Assembly: GCA_903813345.2 (NCBI GenBank)
Contig: CAIIXF020000012.1
Coordinates: 36,500,528-36,564,527 of the forward strand
Direction: 5' to 3'
Source: Owenia fusiformis
Lineage: Eukaryota; Annelida; Polychaeta; Sabellida; Oweniidae
Length of the DNA: 64,000 bases
How positions within the stretch are numbered: position 1 is the stretch's first letter; each line of letters opens with the position of its first letter. The notes under the pieces were generated by a model. The model ran no database searches, was not told the DNA's origin, and saw nothing but the letters and a program-made list of their open reading frames with translations. Of this stretch, positions 23,556 to 36,000 are shown one piece after another. The position numbers were made by a program, and so were the translations under genes.

Positions 23556-25284
23556 ACAGTACTGCTTTTATTAATATTCCAAAAGAATTAACTTATTTTA
23601 ATAGTATTTTTAACTATTGTATTTCTAGGGAAGTTATTGTATCGTAATGGATGGCTGTGGGTTTTGAGTTCTATGATGGTCCAAAGGCTCAATCCAAGAG
23701 AGACCTTATTAATTAAATCTATAATCTTCTTTTGTCTTATAGCTTTTCACAATTGTAAACAACAAAAGGCTGAAGACGGAGATACAAGATGTCATCGATT
23801 TTAGATTGATTTGTAGTTTTGACCAGATCAGAGTGCACTCACCTGCTTTCAGTAAAGGGTTAAATCATAATTGACCAGGCAATCGTTGGTAACACTTTTA
23901 TTTTTTGATGGACAATGACCATTGTTAGAACACACATTTCAAAAGTTGAAACCAATTTGATTTCCAGTGAATAATTTGGATTCAGATGTCATCTTGAAAA
24001 TAGAATAGGCCTAAATGGATTCCCCTCTCAAAGGATATCAAAGACTAGAGATGAGTTTAAAGTAATTAACTTTTGAAAATCTTTTCGGATGGGATTTCTA
24101 TTTTCTAAAATAATATGCTTTATTTCATAATACAAGATACTTTTTTAAAGACCAATCGCAAATCTTGTTAGCGCAAAATTAATGAATATAATTTTATGTA
24201 CATATATTTTTCATTGACGCACTTAATATTTAGTGAACAATTTCTGCATTTTAAACTTTCACATAATTTCCACAATGATTGAATTATAGTGATACATTTA
24301 TTAGTTATCACATAACAATGATAAATATAGTACTTTGCAGAATAGAAAGTTTAAAATGGAAATGTCTTATTGAAATGTGAAAACTGCATTGAGCAAGTGT
24401 AAAAAGCTCTAACATTGAAATAGCTGATAGATATTCTATCTTCCAGCATACTCATATGAGCAGAGATATAGAATTTCAAGCGGAAACATTAGGATAATCT
24501 GTTCTGTTTCATTTGTTTACTCCTGGACTATTTATGAAGTTTGGGGCATGGTTTACTCCAATTATACATAGCCAATTTGATGCATGCTAAATTATAACTA
24601 GGTCATAAGCATGTTCTGAGTAAACAAATGAATTGGATAATCTTCCATTAAGTATGTCATAGAAAGGTTAATTGAGTAAAAGTTGAATAATATCTTTATA
24701 ATATTTAGATTTTCATAATCTTCACATCTGAAATTATTAACAGAATATCATGTTTTTGCCAAAATTTTATTACATGATAAATCCAAACAGTTTGGGAAAA
24801 GTTTGGGAAAAGTTATCATTACATTGCATCCCATGTAATTATATTTTCAATATAAGAAATAAAATAAATCAGACTGAGATTTTTATGATTTATCTATAAT
24901 AACAATACAATGCGATACAATACAATCTCAGTTGCAAGTGGTGTTCCCGGTTGAGCACTGAATACCACATCTGACACTGTGAAGTAAAACACTGATTTCA
25001 ATGTCTGAATCAGAGCTTTCAAAGCATTTAGGAATCAGCTGTAATTCATGACAAAAACTGTTAAAATGAATTTTTTGAAATGTTGCTTTATTTCATGGTC
25101 TTTATTGCAGCAATGGCATCATGCCTCTTAAATTGTTTGCTGTATGATGATAGGAATCGTGAAAGATATACTGTTTTTCCTGGATATGTTATAACCTTCA
25201 ACTAAGAAATATGAACATGTTTACATTGACTTCATTTCAACTAACACCTATGATATATGGATGAATCAAAGTTTGAATACATTT
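23556..25284. other. No gene seen
   Basis: AT-rich spacer between the inverted minisatellite arms. No coding frame and no obvious repeat structure beyond short A/T-rich words. Confidence 0.5.
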
Positions 25285-25289
25285 CACTG

Positions 25290-25619
25290 CAGGGGCGGAT
25301 CTGGGAAGCAACAAGGGGGGGGGGGCCCAAATTTCAGGTCAGAGAAAAAATTGTGGGCCCCTAAAACCCAAAAGTGGGCCCAAATCTTGAAATTTTGAGG
25401 CCCATTTTCTTCAAAATTTGGCCTGAAATTAAAAAATAAGGCCACAAAAGGCCCAATTATGACCAAAAAGGCCCACTTTTTGGACCTTAAGGCCTTTTTT
25501 GGCCCAACAATTTTTTTTGGGCCCACCCAAGGGGGGGGGGGGCGGGCCCCCAGCCCCCCCCCCCACCCAAGGGGGGGGGGCGGGCCCCCAGCCCCCCCCC
25601 CCCCCCTAATCCGCCAGTG
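25290..25619. mobile_element. 330-bp hAT-like MITE with C/G homopolymer core
   Basis: Starts CAGGGGCGGATC and ends TAATCCGCCAGTG; both sides carry CACTG (25285-25289 and 25620-25624), a perfect 5-bp target duplication. The core has paired G11-12 and C13-16 runs around GCGGGCCCCCAGCC. The proline/glycine frames on both strands are by-products. It shares end sequences with the element at 61164-62321. Five-bp duplications fit the hAT5 type; class inferred. Confidence 0.75.
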
Positions 25620-25624
25620 CACTG

Positions 25625-26029
25625 TAACTCCAACTGGCTCTGTATTGGCCATGTTAATTAATATTCATTATATTGAACAGTATTTAATTTATTCTTAATG
25701 AGCAGATATCACTTTGGGGAGAGACTGCACATGAAACAGCATCTCATTAACAACATATGATACGATGAAGCAAAGCATGGGGCTACATACAACTCTCCCA
25801 CTTCAAAAGAGAGAGTTCTTAATAAAAAATGAAAGTAATTAAAACTATATTTCAGCACGTTCATAATAAAATATTTAAAATTCTTGCACCAATCTTAAGC
25901 TGACTCCAATAGTGTACACATTATATTGCACATTATATTTGCTATTGAGTAACCATCTAAATAGTTTACTATTACAAAGATTGTGTATATCATATAATAA
26001 TATTAATTATTAACATTGCACAATCCACA
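25625..26029. other. No gene seen
   Basis: AT-rich; nothing recognised. Confidence 0.5.
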
Positions 26030-26515
26030 TTGCAACAATATTCATATTGCAACAATGTTAAGGTTATATTAGATTCTGAAAGTATAAACCATATTGCAAC
26101 AATCTGCACATTGCAACATTGCTAAGATTGTTAAGATTGTTTGCTATTCTGAGAGAAGTATAAAACAGATTGCAACAATCCAGATTGCAGATTGCACACA
26201 TTGCAACAATCTGCACATTGCAACATTGCTAAGATTGTTGCCATTCTGAGAGGAGATGTATAAACAGATTGTACAATCCAGATTGCAGATTGCAGCAATG
26301 TTATATTTCGCATTGTTAGATTGCAACAATCCAGATTGCAGATTGCACACATTGCAACAATCTGCACATTGCAACATTGCTAAGATTGTTGCCATTCTGA
26401 GAGGAGATGTATAGACAGATTGTACAATCCAGATTGCAGATTGCAACAATGTTATATTTCACATTGTCAGATTGCAATAATCCAGATTGCAGATTGCAAC
26501 AATGTTAACTTTCAG
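26030..26515 (-). repeat. Inverted cluster of the 21735 minisatellite unit
   Basis: Four or so partial units on the minus strand with CAGATTGTTGCAATGTGTGC, CAATCTGGATTGTACAATCT and GCAACATTGCTAAGATTG (complement). They are more variable than the left cluster, and include duplicates 26140-26300 and 26330-26450. Confidence 0.85.
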
Positions 26516-26574
26516 TAAAATTATGTCAGATAAGAAACGAGGCCCGAGCTAGGTCTAATGTTGTTGGACTAATA

Positions 26575-26765
26575 TGAACCCTGCTTGAATCCTGGCTACG
26601 GGATTCATTTGTAAACATTACCTTCTGTATATGAATCATGCACGAATCCTGAAGGCTGGTTTCATTTGTCACTACCTTCCAAATGAATCCTGCATGATTC
26701 CCAAAAGATATGGTTAATTTGTAAAGAGCGAATCCTGTATGAATCCTGGGTGCAGATATCATACG
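26575..26765 (+). repeat. gaatcctg(c/g) short tandem repeat
   Basis: Three or four imperfect copies of GAATCCTGxxxGAATCCTG, GGCTGGTTTCATTTGT and ACCTTC. One copy is found at 15265-15330. Lies about 260 bp upstream of the SLC17-like start codon; no regulatory role can be claimed. Confidence 0.6.
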
Positions 26766-27023
26766 TTTAGGAACAAATAATTCAGAAAACGACAGAACCG
26801 ACCTGACTGCTATAAACGGACCCGGATTAATCATATACCCGTATGGCCTCGGATTTTGTAAACATGATAATACCATTTCATTGACCTTATTTCACACACG
26901 GCCAATGAGAGTATATCATTAAAAGACACTTGTAGATATTAAGTAAATTATTAAACAATTACCACTAGTGTTTCAAACACGGCACACCAAAACATTAGTT
27001 TTAGCACATACAACACTGACGGA
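26766..27023 (+). promoter_or_regulatory. Region upstream of the SLC17-like start (promoter not resolved)
   Basis: Must contain at least part of the 5' UTR and possibly the promoter. I see no convincing TATA box or initiator; an upstream non-coding exon is possible. Confidence 0.3.
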
Positions 27024-27060
27024 ATGGATCGCAGAATCACGGGAGTACACGCGGCAAACG
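27024..27060 (+). CDS. SLC17-like exon 1 (start codon)
   Basis: Encodes [12 protein letters not shown] and the first base of Asp13, and ends at a consensus GTAAGT donor. The N-terminus is short (about 20 residues before TM1). I see no acidic dileucine lysosomal motif like that of vertebrate sialin. The start codon has purines at -3 and +4. Moderately sure: this small exon rests on splice-phase agreement and codon context, not on family similarity. Confidence 0.72.
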
Positions 27061-30000
27061 GTAAGTTTAGGTTACCAACTCATCTTTTCCTGCAACTATA
27101 ATAGATTATATACACATAGCTTGGCATGATACTTGAAATGTATATCACATTCTTGGCAATTAGAACAGATACTATCCTTTCTATATTCTTTATATAGATG
27201 AATGGTTAATAAATGGATACTTGTGGAAATGGGACACCCTTGATCTTGTGTGAAAACTCCAACTAGTATAATTGAACATTTCTGGTGCTAGTATTCAAAT
27301 GAAGTCGGTAATTATGCAAATGTTGATCTTGTGAAAAACATTACAAAACGTTTTTGGTTTAATTTTATTTTTTAATGATATTGTGCAATTTCTTTAGATA
27401 TACAATATACATGGGAAGAACTTATGCTACTCATGGTCGATTAATTTTACTAGCATATCTTGCATGCTAGTCATATTAAAGTCGTGTTGTCATTGTCAAC
27501 CTTCTTCAAATTATCGTACATAAGCCGCCCTTGCTTAATGAGTGGCTTCACGAAAAACTAAGCCAGCACTAAACAGAAATCATATAGCCATGGACTACAA
27601 CCCTTTATGCTAATTCCGGTGGGTCATTTTCTAAAGAAATAGTTGAATATGTTTTTTGCTGTACTGTACCTTTCCCACTTGAACAACATTGTGATTTTCA
27701 ACAACTTACTATTTTATGCTAGTTACGTTTATTCACCAAAATGAACACCATTTACTTTAAATTGCCTTATTGAAAATGTGTTTTTATGAACTTTATTCAG
27801 TATATATCAAACACAGTGCACAGTACAGTGAAACATTCATGTTGTACCTTTCAGATATACCATACTGGAGATCATATCGCCTATCGCTTGCGATCATCAG
27901 TTTCATCGGCTTCATCTTTGTGTATGTTGTCCGAACCAATTTTTCCATCGCTATGATATGCATGGTCAAACGCCCATTTAGGAACCCTACGAGTGCAATG
28001 AACGAAACAAAACCAAAAATAGGAAATAACACACGTTTTACAGAAATCGACATTGGAGATGAAGCATGTAGCCTTGTAACACAAATCAACGATTATACGG
28101 TATGATATGTAAAGTGATTGGTGATAAATTACTCTCAGAATTGAAAATATGGGATTAAAGTCCCGGGACAAAAATTGAAAAATTTGGTGGCCTTTTGACA
28201 AAACACAACCAGATAATAAACGGAGTTATCGATATGATTTGTAGCATGGGGAGTTTGAATGGGATCGACGGCTGCAGGGATTGTTGCTCAGTTCATTTTT
28301 CTATGGATATGTCGTGACGCAACTTCCGGCTGGCATAATGGCTGACAAATTTGGCGGGAAAAGAGTGTTTGGTTTTGGAATGCTTGTTACAGTGGTTGCA
28401 ATGGTGCTCATTCCTATCGGCGCACGGTTCCACATCTCTATAGTATTCATCTGCCGAGTGCTAATGGGATTTGGTACAGTATGTTCGATTGTGTGATGAC
28501 ATGATTTTTTATCTTTACCTTGAATAACTTGTAGATATGTAATCCCAAAACCTCCTATTTTCTGGGGTATTTTCAAACACACCTTTTAACATTTTCACGA
28601 GACGTCTGTCTGAATGTTTTGTTACTGATTACCACCAGGGCGTAGTATTTCCTGCTATGCACTCGATGTGGGGGAAGTGGGCGCCACCATTAGAGCGAAG
28701 TAAATTAATGACATTTTGTTATTCTGGTAAGTTTCAATACGTATAAATATACACATCTTAGCATGAATGAATTCAGGGTTCTGAGGAAAATGCTTTTGGC
28801 GAAGGTGTATATAATGTACTATGATTTAAATTTTAGGTGTTAATATAGGAACAGTTCTTTCCCTGACAGTTTCTGGTTTACTGTGTCACACAGGAATAGA
28901 TGGAGGATGGCCATCCATCTTCTATGTGTCTGGTATACTATTTTGATTTTCAGATTTCCATATTTTAAGGCAAAATCAGATCTATGGGGGTGGTAAAATT
29001 ACAAGCAAAAGCAACATATACAATTGACCTACCAAGCTATTCCTTACAATCTCAAATACAAAATCTCCAAAAAGATCTTCGATATATTATAAATTGGTGA
29101 ATTTATGATGGATTAAAGGTGCAAAAATGGGTGTAAAATGTTTAAATTCTCCCAAACAATAAGAATGGTAACCATTCTTATAGAAAAATAATACATTATT
29201 GTAAAAATCTTTAGTTTTCCTGAAATAACGTGTGTACTTTGGGGATTTTTAGCAAATAGACATGAAAAGGAATGACACAAGCCAGAAATATTCTAAAATT
29301 GAAACAATTTTTTGTTTGGCTGCTCGCTATATCTGATTCTCTCTTTAATCTTTGATTTATTTTAAAATGAGCAATTTAAGATTGACATTGCACAAACAGC
29401 TACATTGTAGTAGATTTTTGGGCACTATCTGATTCGTCTACAATTTATAATCAGGTGGAGCGACATTTCTTTGGATACTGCTTTGGGCGTTTTTCGTATT
29501 TGATACACCACGTGACCATCCTAGAATCACGGATGTGGAGCGAGATTACATCGAGAGTTCAATTGGTCAAATATCAACAAAGAAGAGGAAATCTATTATA
29601 GTTCCTTGGCTAGAACTGTGGAAATCCAAACCACTGTGGGCGATAATAACGGCCCATGTTTGTAATAATTGGGGTGGTTACACCTTGTTGACAAGTTTAC
29701 CTACATACATGAGAGACGTCTTAAAGTTTCACATTCGATCAGTAAGATTTTATACTTTAAGGATTCATACTATTGTCAACATTTTTATTAAATGTATTGA
29801 AAAACGTTCCTGATAACTTTCTTTTTGATAATCATATTTGGTTATTCATAAACATTTAAGCATCGTTGTAGACAGTTTTATTTAAATAGCAATTATTTCT
29901 GATTTATGCCATGCTTAATTTAGCTATCACACTCTGGTGCTAAATAATGTAACCTATGATATAGAACTATAATGTATTTTTTGTTCTACAGAATGGCTTT

Positions 30001-33000
30001 CTCTCAGCGCTTCCCTACATATGTATGTGGCTTTTCTTTATACTTGGTGGCCAAGTGGCTGACCATTTACGTAAAAAACAAAAACTTTCAACGGAAGCAA
30101 CCAGGAAGCTTTTCCAAACAATAGGTATATAAAAACATTAGATTATACGTTATTCTGTACTTTTATGTTTAGTAAAATCGTTGCTGATATATAGTGAATA
30201 ATTTTCTATTTACCACTGATTTCATTGTGCTCTCCGATCAGGAAAAACGAATAAAACGATATTGTGATCAACATTTTTCATTATCCCAGAAAGTAATCCC
30301 CCGAATGTTTCAGTCAAGAAAATGTACTGATTTTTGTTACGTGCCAACTATTTTATATTAAATGAGCAACGGTGTATACGATATTTGTTACGATTAGCAC
30401 ACTGTCATTTTTTAAAAACTACATCTAAATACATATCCATACGGCGTTTTCACTCAAGGGACCTGCTAAGGGTCCGTAGTCAGGGGAAGGTTTTGGGGCT
30501 TCGAGCGAAATCCCCATTTGGCCAAAATATCTTTCAAAACCATGCAGGGTTTCACGATTTTGAGCACTTTTCAAGTGATTTTGGGCCACAATTGTCAAAT
30601 TTGAGCCCACTGGAATTGTTTAAAACTGACATGCCTTGGCAAAAGTTGATTTCGGGCCTGTGCTGTATTGTATACATATATATATATTTATACAGTGTAA
30701 CCGAATAGAATAATGTGGTTCTAGTAAAGCTCAGGGATTTACGAAAAAGACCGACCCCTAAGACCGACTCTACCGACCACCGACTGGTCGGTGTTTTCCA
30801 CTGGTAGCATAGATGACATAGGTTTAATCAAAATTGGGTTAGGCTGACAAGTCAATGCACTATCATCTAGTGCAAAATTTAACATAACGGTTTTGTATGT
30901 TGTTTGTAAACCACTATACATTTAACATTTATGTTTTAGCTTTTTTGGGGGCAGCCATTTTCATGCTCGCCACTGGATTTATGAATTGCGAGAGGCGCTA
31001 TCTTGCTGTCGCATTTCTCACGATAGGGGTCACTCTTCAAGGGGCAGGAGCATCTGGCTTTGTCGTCAACCATGTAGACATAGCCCCGATGTTAGTTACA
31101 ATTAGGATTCATTAACATTGCCAAGATTAAAAAAACAGCAACTCCACGGAGTAGCAAATCTCACCGAACAATTCGTAAAATATCATTTGAGTTATCAAAG
31201 ATTACGTTCCATTTTTACGAAAAATGGCAGCCAATTTGAAAATCAGCCGCCATTTTGAAAATCTTTCTCAGAGAGCTACTGTGTCTCTGGGCATCAGCAT
31301 ATACAATTTGAACAAAATCCATGCACTGCTATTTGAGTTATCAAACATTACATTTTTACAAAAAATGGCGGCAATTTTAAAATTCAGATGCCATCTTGAA
31401 AATTCTTTGTCATACAGAGGAACTTTGTCTCTAGGCATCATCATATGAATTTTGATCCAAATCCGTTCACTGGTATTTGAGTTAAAGATCACGTTTTTAC
31501 GAAAAATGGCTGCCATTTTGATATTTAGCAGCCATTCTAAAAATATTTTCTTCAATAGGCCATTTTGAAATTCAGCCGTCTTCTTGAAACCTCTTTCTTG
31601 AACAAATCTACTTTTAACGTAGGCATCATCATATAAAATTCGAACCAAATCCGTTCACTGGTATTTGAGTTATCAAAGATTACATTTTTTTTACAAAATA
31701 TGGCCGCCATTTTGATATTTAGCATCCATTTTGAAAATGTCTTCTTCAGCGTAGCTCCCTTGTTTCTAGGCATCAGCATATAACCTAATCAGTCAACTAG
31801 TATTTGAACGGAATCCGTTCACTGGTATTTGAGTTTTCAAAGATTACGCGTTTTTTGTGAAGAATTTTGATAATATTGATTATATTAAGGAGCAATTTTG
31901 AAATCTCTTCTTCGGCGTACATGTAGCTCCTTTGTCCCTAGGCATCAGCATATAAAATTTGAACCAAATCCGTCAACTAGATATAGTATTTCAGTTATCA
32001 AAGATTATATTATACGAAAAATGGCGGCCATTTTTAATTAAGCGGCTATATTGAAAATTCCTTCTCAGGCAGAGGTTCTACCCCCATAAGGCATAAGCCT
32101 ATAGAATCAAATCCGTCAACCGGTATTTGTGTTATCGCCCGGACAAACGGACAGACGGACAGACGGACAAATGGACAGACGGACCACTTTCCTAATATCC
32201 GCGAACTTTGTTCGGTGGGATATTAGGTTTTTATTGATGCAATTCACTATTCTTTGATCTCAAACTTATTTTGAGTATCAGATTTTACGAGCAACTAGAA
32301 TATTTTGGGCTGATTGTTATGTTTATTTTCTAAAATCCACTCAGTGAATAGTTTATTAGAGGAAAACTTGAGTTTTACAAATATGAAATGTGTTAATGTC
32401 TCTCTAAATGTGGTGGTTGCTTTTAAGGATCATTTCACAGAATTTGGGCATTCAAATAATCACCAAATGACAGTATAACGTAGATTTTTTGAGAGATCTG
32501 ACTATCCACAAATATTTGCCTGAATTTCATTTTCATTATTCAATTGTTTAGTCATCTTTATTCAGGTATGCCGGTGTGTTATATGGCATAACTAACACTG
32601 CAGGAACACTTTCTGGCATATTCTCTCCAATGGTTGTTGGTGTAATAGCTCCAAATGTAAGTAAATGCAAGCGACACTTTCTGGCATATTCTCTCCAATG
32701 GTTGTTGGCGTAATAGCTCCAAATGTAAGTAAATGCAAGCGACACTTTCTGGCATATTCTCTCCAATGGTTGTTGGCGTAATAGCTCCAAATGTAAGTTA
32801 ATGCAAGCGACACTTTCTGGCATATTCTCTCCAATGGTTGTTGGCGTAATAGCTCCAAATGTAAGTAAATGCAAGCGACACTTTCTGGCATATTCTCTCC
32901 AATGGTTGTTGGTGTAATAGCTCCAAATGTAAGTAAATACAAGCGACACTTTCTGGCATATTCTCTCCAATGGTTGTTGGCGTAATAGCTCCAAATGTAA

Positions 33001-36000
33001 GTAAATGCAAGCGACACTTTCTGGCATATTCTCTCCAATGGTTGTTGGCGTAATAGCTCCAAATGTAAGTAAATGCAAGCGACACTTTCTGGCATATTAT
33101 CTCCAATGGTTGTTGGCGTAATAGCTCCAAATGTAAGTAAATGCAAGCGACACTTTCTGACATATTCTCTCCAATGGTTGTTGGTGTAATAGCTCCAAAT
33201 GTAAGTAAATGCAAGCGACACATTCTGGCATATTCTCTCCAATGGTTGTTGGTGTAATAGCTCCAAATGTAAGTAAATGCAAGCGACACTTTCTGGCATA
33301 TTCTCTCCAATGGTTGTTGGTGTAATAGCTCCAAATGTAAGTAAATGCAAGCGACACTTTCTGGCATATTCTCTCCAATGGTTGTTGGCGTAATAGCTCC
33401 AAATGTAAGTAAATGCAAGCGACACTTCCTGGCATATTCTCTCCAATGGTTGTTGGTGTAATAGCTCCAAATGTAAGTAAATGCAAGCGACACTTTCTGG
33501 CATATTCTCTCCAATGGTTGTTGGTGTAATAGCTCCAAATGTAAGTAAATGCAAGCGACACTTTCTGGTATATTCTCTCCAATGGTTGTTGGTGTAATAG
33601 CTCCAAATGTAAGTAAATGCAAGCGACACTTTCTGGCATATTCTCTCCAATGGTTGTTGGTGTAATAGCTCCAAATGTAAGTAAATGCAAGCGACACTTT
33701 CTGGCATATTCTCTCCAATGGTTGTTGGTGTAATAGCTCCAAATGTAAGTAAATGCAAGCGACACTTTCTGGCATATTCTCTCCAATGGTTGTTGGTGTA
33801 ATAGCTCCAAATGTAAGTAAATGCAAGCGACACTTTCTGGCATATTCTCTCCAATGGTTGTTGGTGTAATAGCTCCAAATGTAAGTAAATGCAAGCGACA
33901 CTTTCTGGCATATTCTCTCCAATGGTTGTTGGTGTAATAGCTCCAAATGTAAGTAAATGCAAGCGACACTTTCTGGCATATTCTCTCGAATGGTTGTTGG
34001 TGTAATAGCTCCAAATGTAAGTAAATGCAAGCGACACTTTCTGGCATATTCTCTCCTATGGTTGTTGGCGTAATAGCTCCAAATGTAAGTAAATGCAAGC
34101 GACACATTCTGGCATATTCTCTCGAATGGTTGTTGGTGTAATAGCTCCAAATGTAAGTAAATGCAAGCGACACTTTCTGGCATATTCTCTCGAATGGTTG
34201 TTGGTGTAATAGCTCCAAATGTAAGTAAATGCAAGCGACACTTTCTGGCATATTCTCTCCAATGGTTGTTGGCGTAATAGCTCCAAATGTAAGTAAATGC
34301 AAGCGACACTTTCTGGCATATTCTCTCCAATGGTTGTTGGTGTAATAGCTCCAAATGTAAGTAAATGCAAGCGACACTTTCTGACATATTCTCTCCAATG
34401 GTTGTTGGTGTAATAGCTCCAAATGTAAGTAAATGCAAGCGACACTTTCTGGCATATTCTCTCCAATGGTTGTTGGTGTAATAGCTCCAAATGTAAGTAA
34501 ATACAAGCGACACATTCTGGCATATTCTCTCCAATGGTTGTTGGCGTAATAGCTCCAAATGTAAGTAAATGCAAGCGACACTTTCTGGCATATTCTCTCC
34601 AATGGTTGTTGGTGTAATAGCTCCAAATGTAAGTAAATGCAAGCGACACTTTCTGGCATATTCTCTCCAATGGTTGTTGGCGTAATAGCTCCAAATGTAA
34701 GTAAATGCAAGCGACACTTTCTGGCATATTCTCTCCCATGGTTGTTGGTGTAATAGCTCCAAATGTAAGTAAATGCAAGCGACACTTTCTGGCATATTCT
34801 CTCCAATGGTTGTTGGTGTAATAGCTCCAAATGTAAGTAAATGCAAGCGACACTTTCTGGCATATTCTCTCCAATTGTTGTTGGTGTAATAGCTCCAAAT
34901 GTAAGTAAATGCAAGCGACACTTTCTGGCTTATTCTCTCCAATGGTTGTTGGTGTAATAGCTCCAAATGTAAGTAAATGCAAGCGACACTTTCTGGCATA
35001 TTCTCTCGAATGGTTGTTGGTGTAATAGCTCCAAATGTAAGTAAATGCAAGCGACACTTTCTGGCATATTCTCTCCCATGGTTGTTGGCGTAATAGCTCC
35101 AAATGTAAGTAAATGCAAGCGACACTTTCTGGCATATTCTCTCCAATGGTTGTTGGTGTAATAGCTCCAAATGTAAGTAAATGCAAGCGACACTTTCTGG
35201 CATATTCTCTCCAATGGTTGTTGGTGTAATAGCTCCAAATGTAAGTAAATGCAAGCGACACTTTCTGGCATATTCTCTCGAATGGTTGTTGGTGTAATAG
35301 CTCCAAATGTAAGTAAATGCAAGCGACACTTTCTGGCATATTCTCTCCAATGGTTGTTGGTGTAATAGCTCCAAATGTAAGTAAATGCAAGCGACACTTT
35401 CTGGCATATTATCTCCAATGGTTGTTGGCGTAATAGCTCCAAATGTAAGTAAATGCAAGCGACACTTTCTGGCATATTCTCTCCAATGGTTGTTGGTGTA
35501 ATAGCTCCAAATGTAAGTAAATGCAAGCGACACTTTCTGGCATATTCTCTCCAATGGTTGTTGGTGTAATAGCTCCAAATGTAAGTAAATGCAAGCGACA
35601 CTTTCTGGCATATTCTCTCCAATGGTTGTTGGTGTAATAGCTCCAAATGTAAGTAAATGCAAGCGACACTTTCTGACATATTCTCTCCAATGGTTGTTGG
35701 TGTAATAGCTCCAAATGTAAGTAAATGCAAGCGACACTTTCTGGCATATTCTCTCCAATGGTTGTTGGTGTAATAGCTCCAAATGTAAGTAAATGCAAGA
35801 TACACTTTCTGGCATATTCTCTCCAATGGTTGTTGGTGTAATAGCTCCAAACGTAAGTAAATGCAAGCGACACTTTCTGGCATATTCTCTCCAATGGTTG
35901 TTGTCGTAATAGCTCCAAATGTAAGTAAATGCAAGCGACACTTTCTGGCATATTCTCTCCAATGGTTGTTGGTGTAATAGCTCCAAATGTAAGTAAATGC

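Larger units (their letters stand above)
21629..26558. mobile_element. Possible foldback unit bounded by ttagacctagc
   Basis: TTAGACCTAGCC at 21629-21640 and its complement GAGCTAGGTCTAA ending at 26558 lie just outside the two inverted minisatellite clusters, consistent with one 4.9-kb inverted-repeat element. The matching outer word is only about 11 bp, so this is tentative. Confidence 0.35.

Noticed and set aside
21745-23647. Series of overlapping Cys-rich small ORFs on both strands
   Set aside because: They follow the 106-109-bp minisatellite period, occur in several frames and lack start context or splice signals.
25284-25698. Pro/Gly-rich ORFs on both strands
   Set aside because: They come from G and C homopolymers within a 330-bp hAT-like MITE.
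27770-27854. Upstream extension of SLC17-like exon 2 as an alternative N-terminus
   Set aside because: The frame is open but its residues look intronic, and a TTTCAG acceptor joins in phase to a start exon at 27024. An alternative promoter is not excluded.
30334-30708. 124-codon + ORF inside the SLC17-like gene
   Set aside because: It lies in intron 7 between two well-supported exons and has no family similarity.
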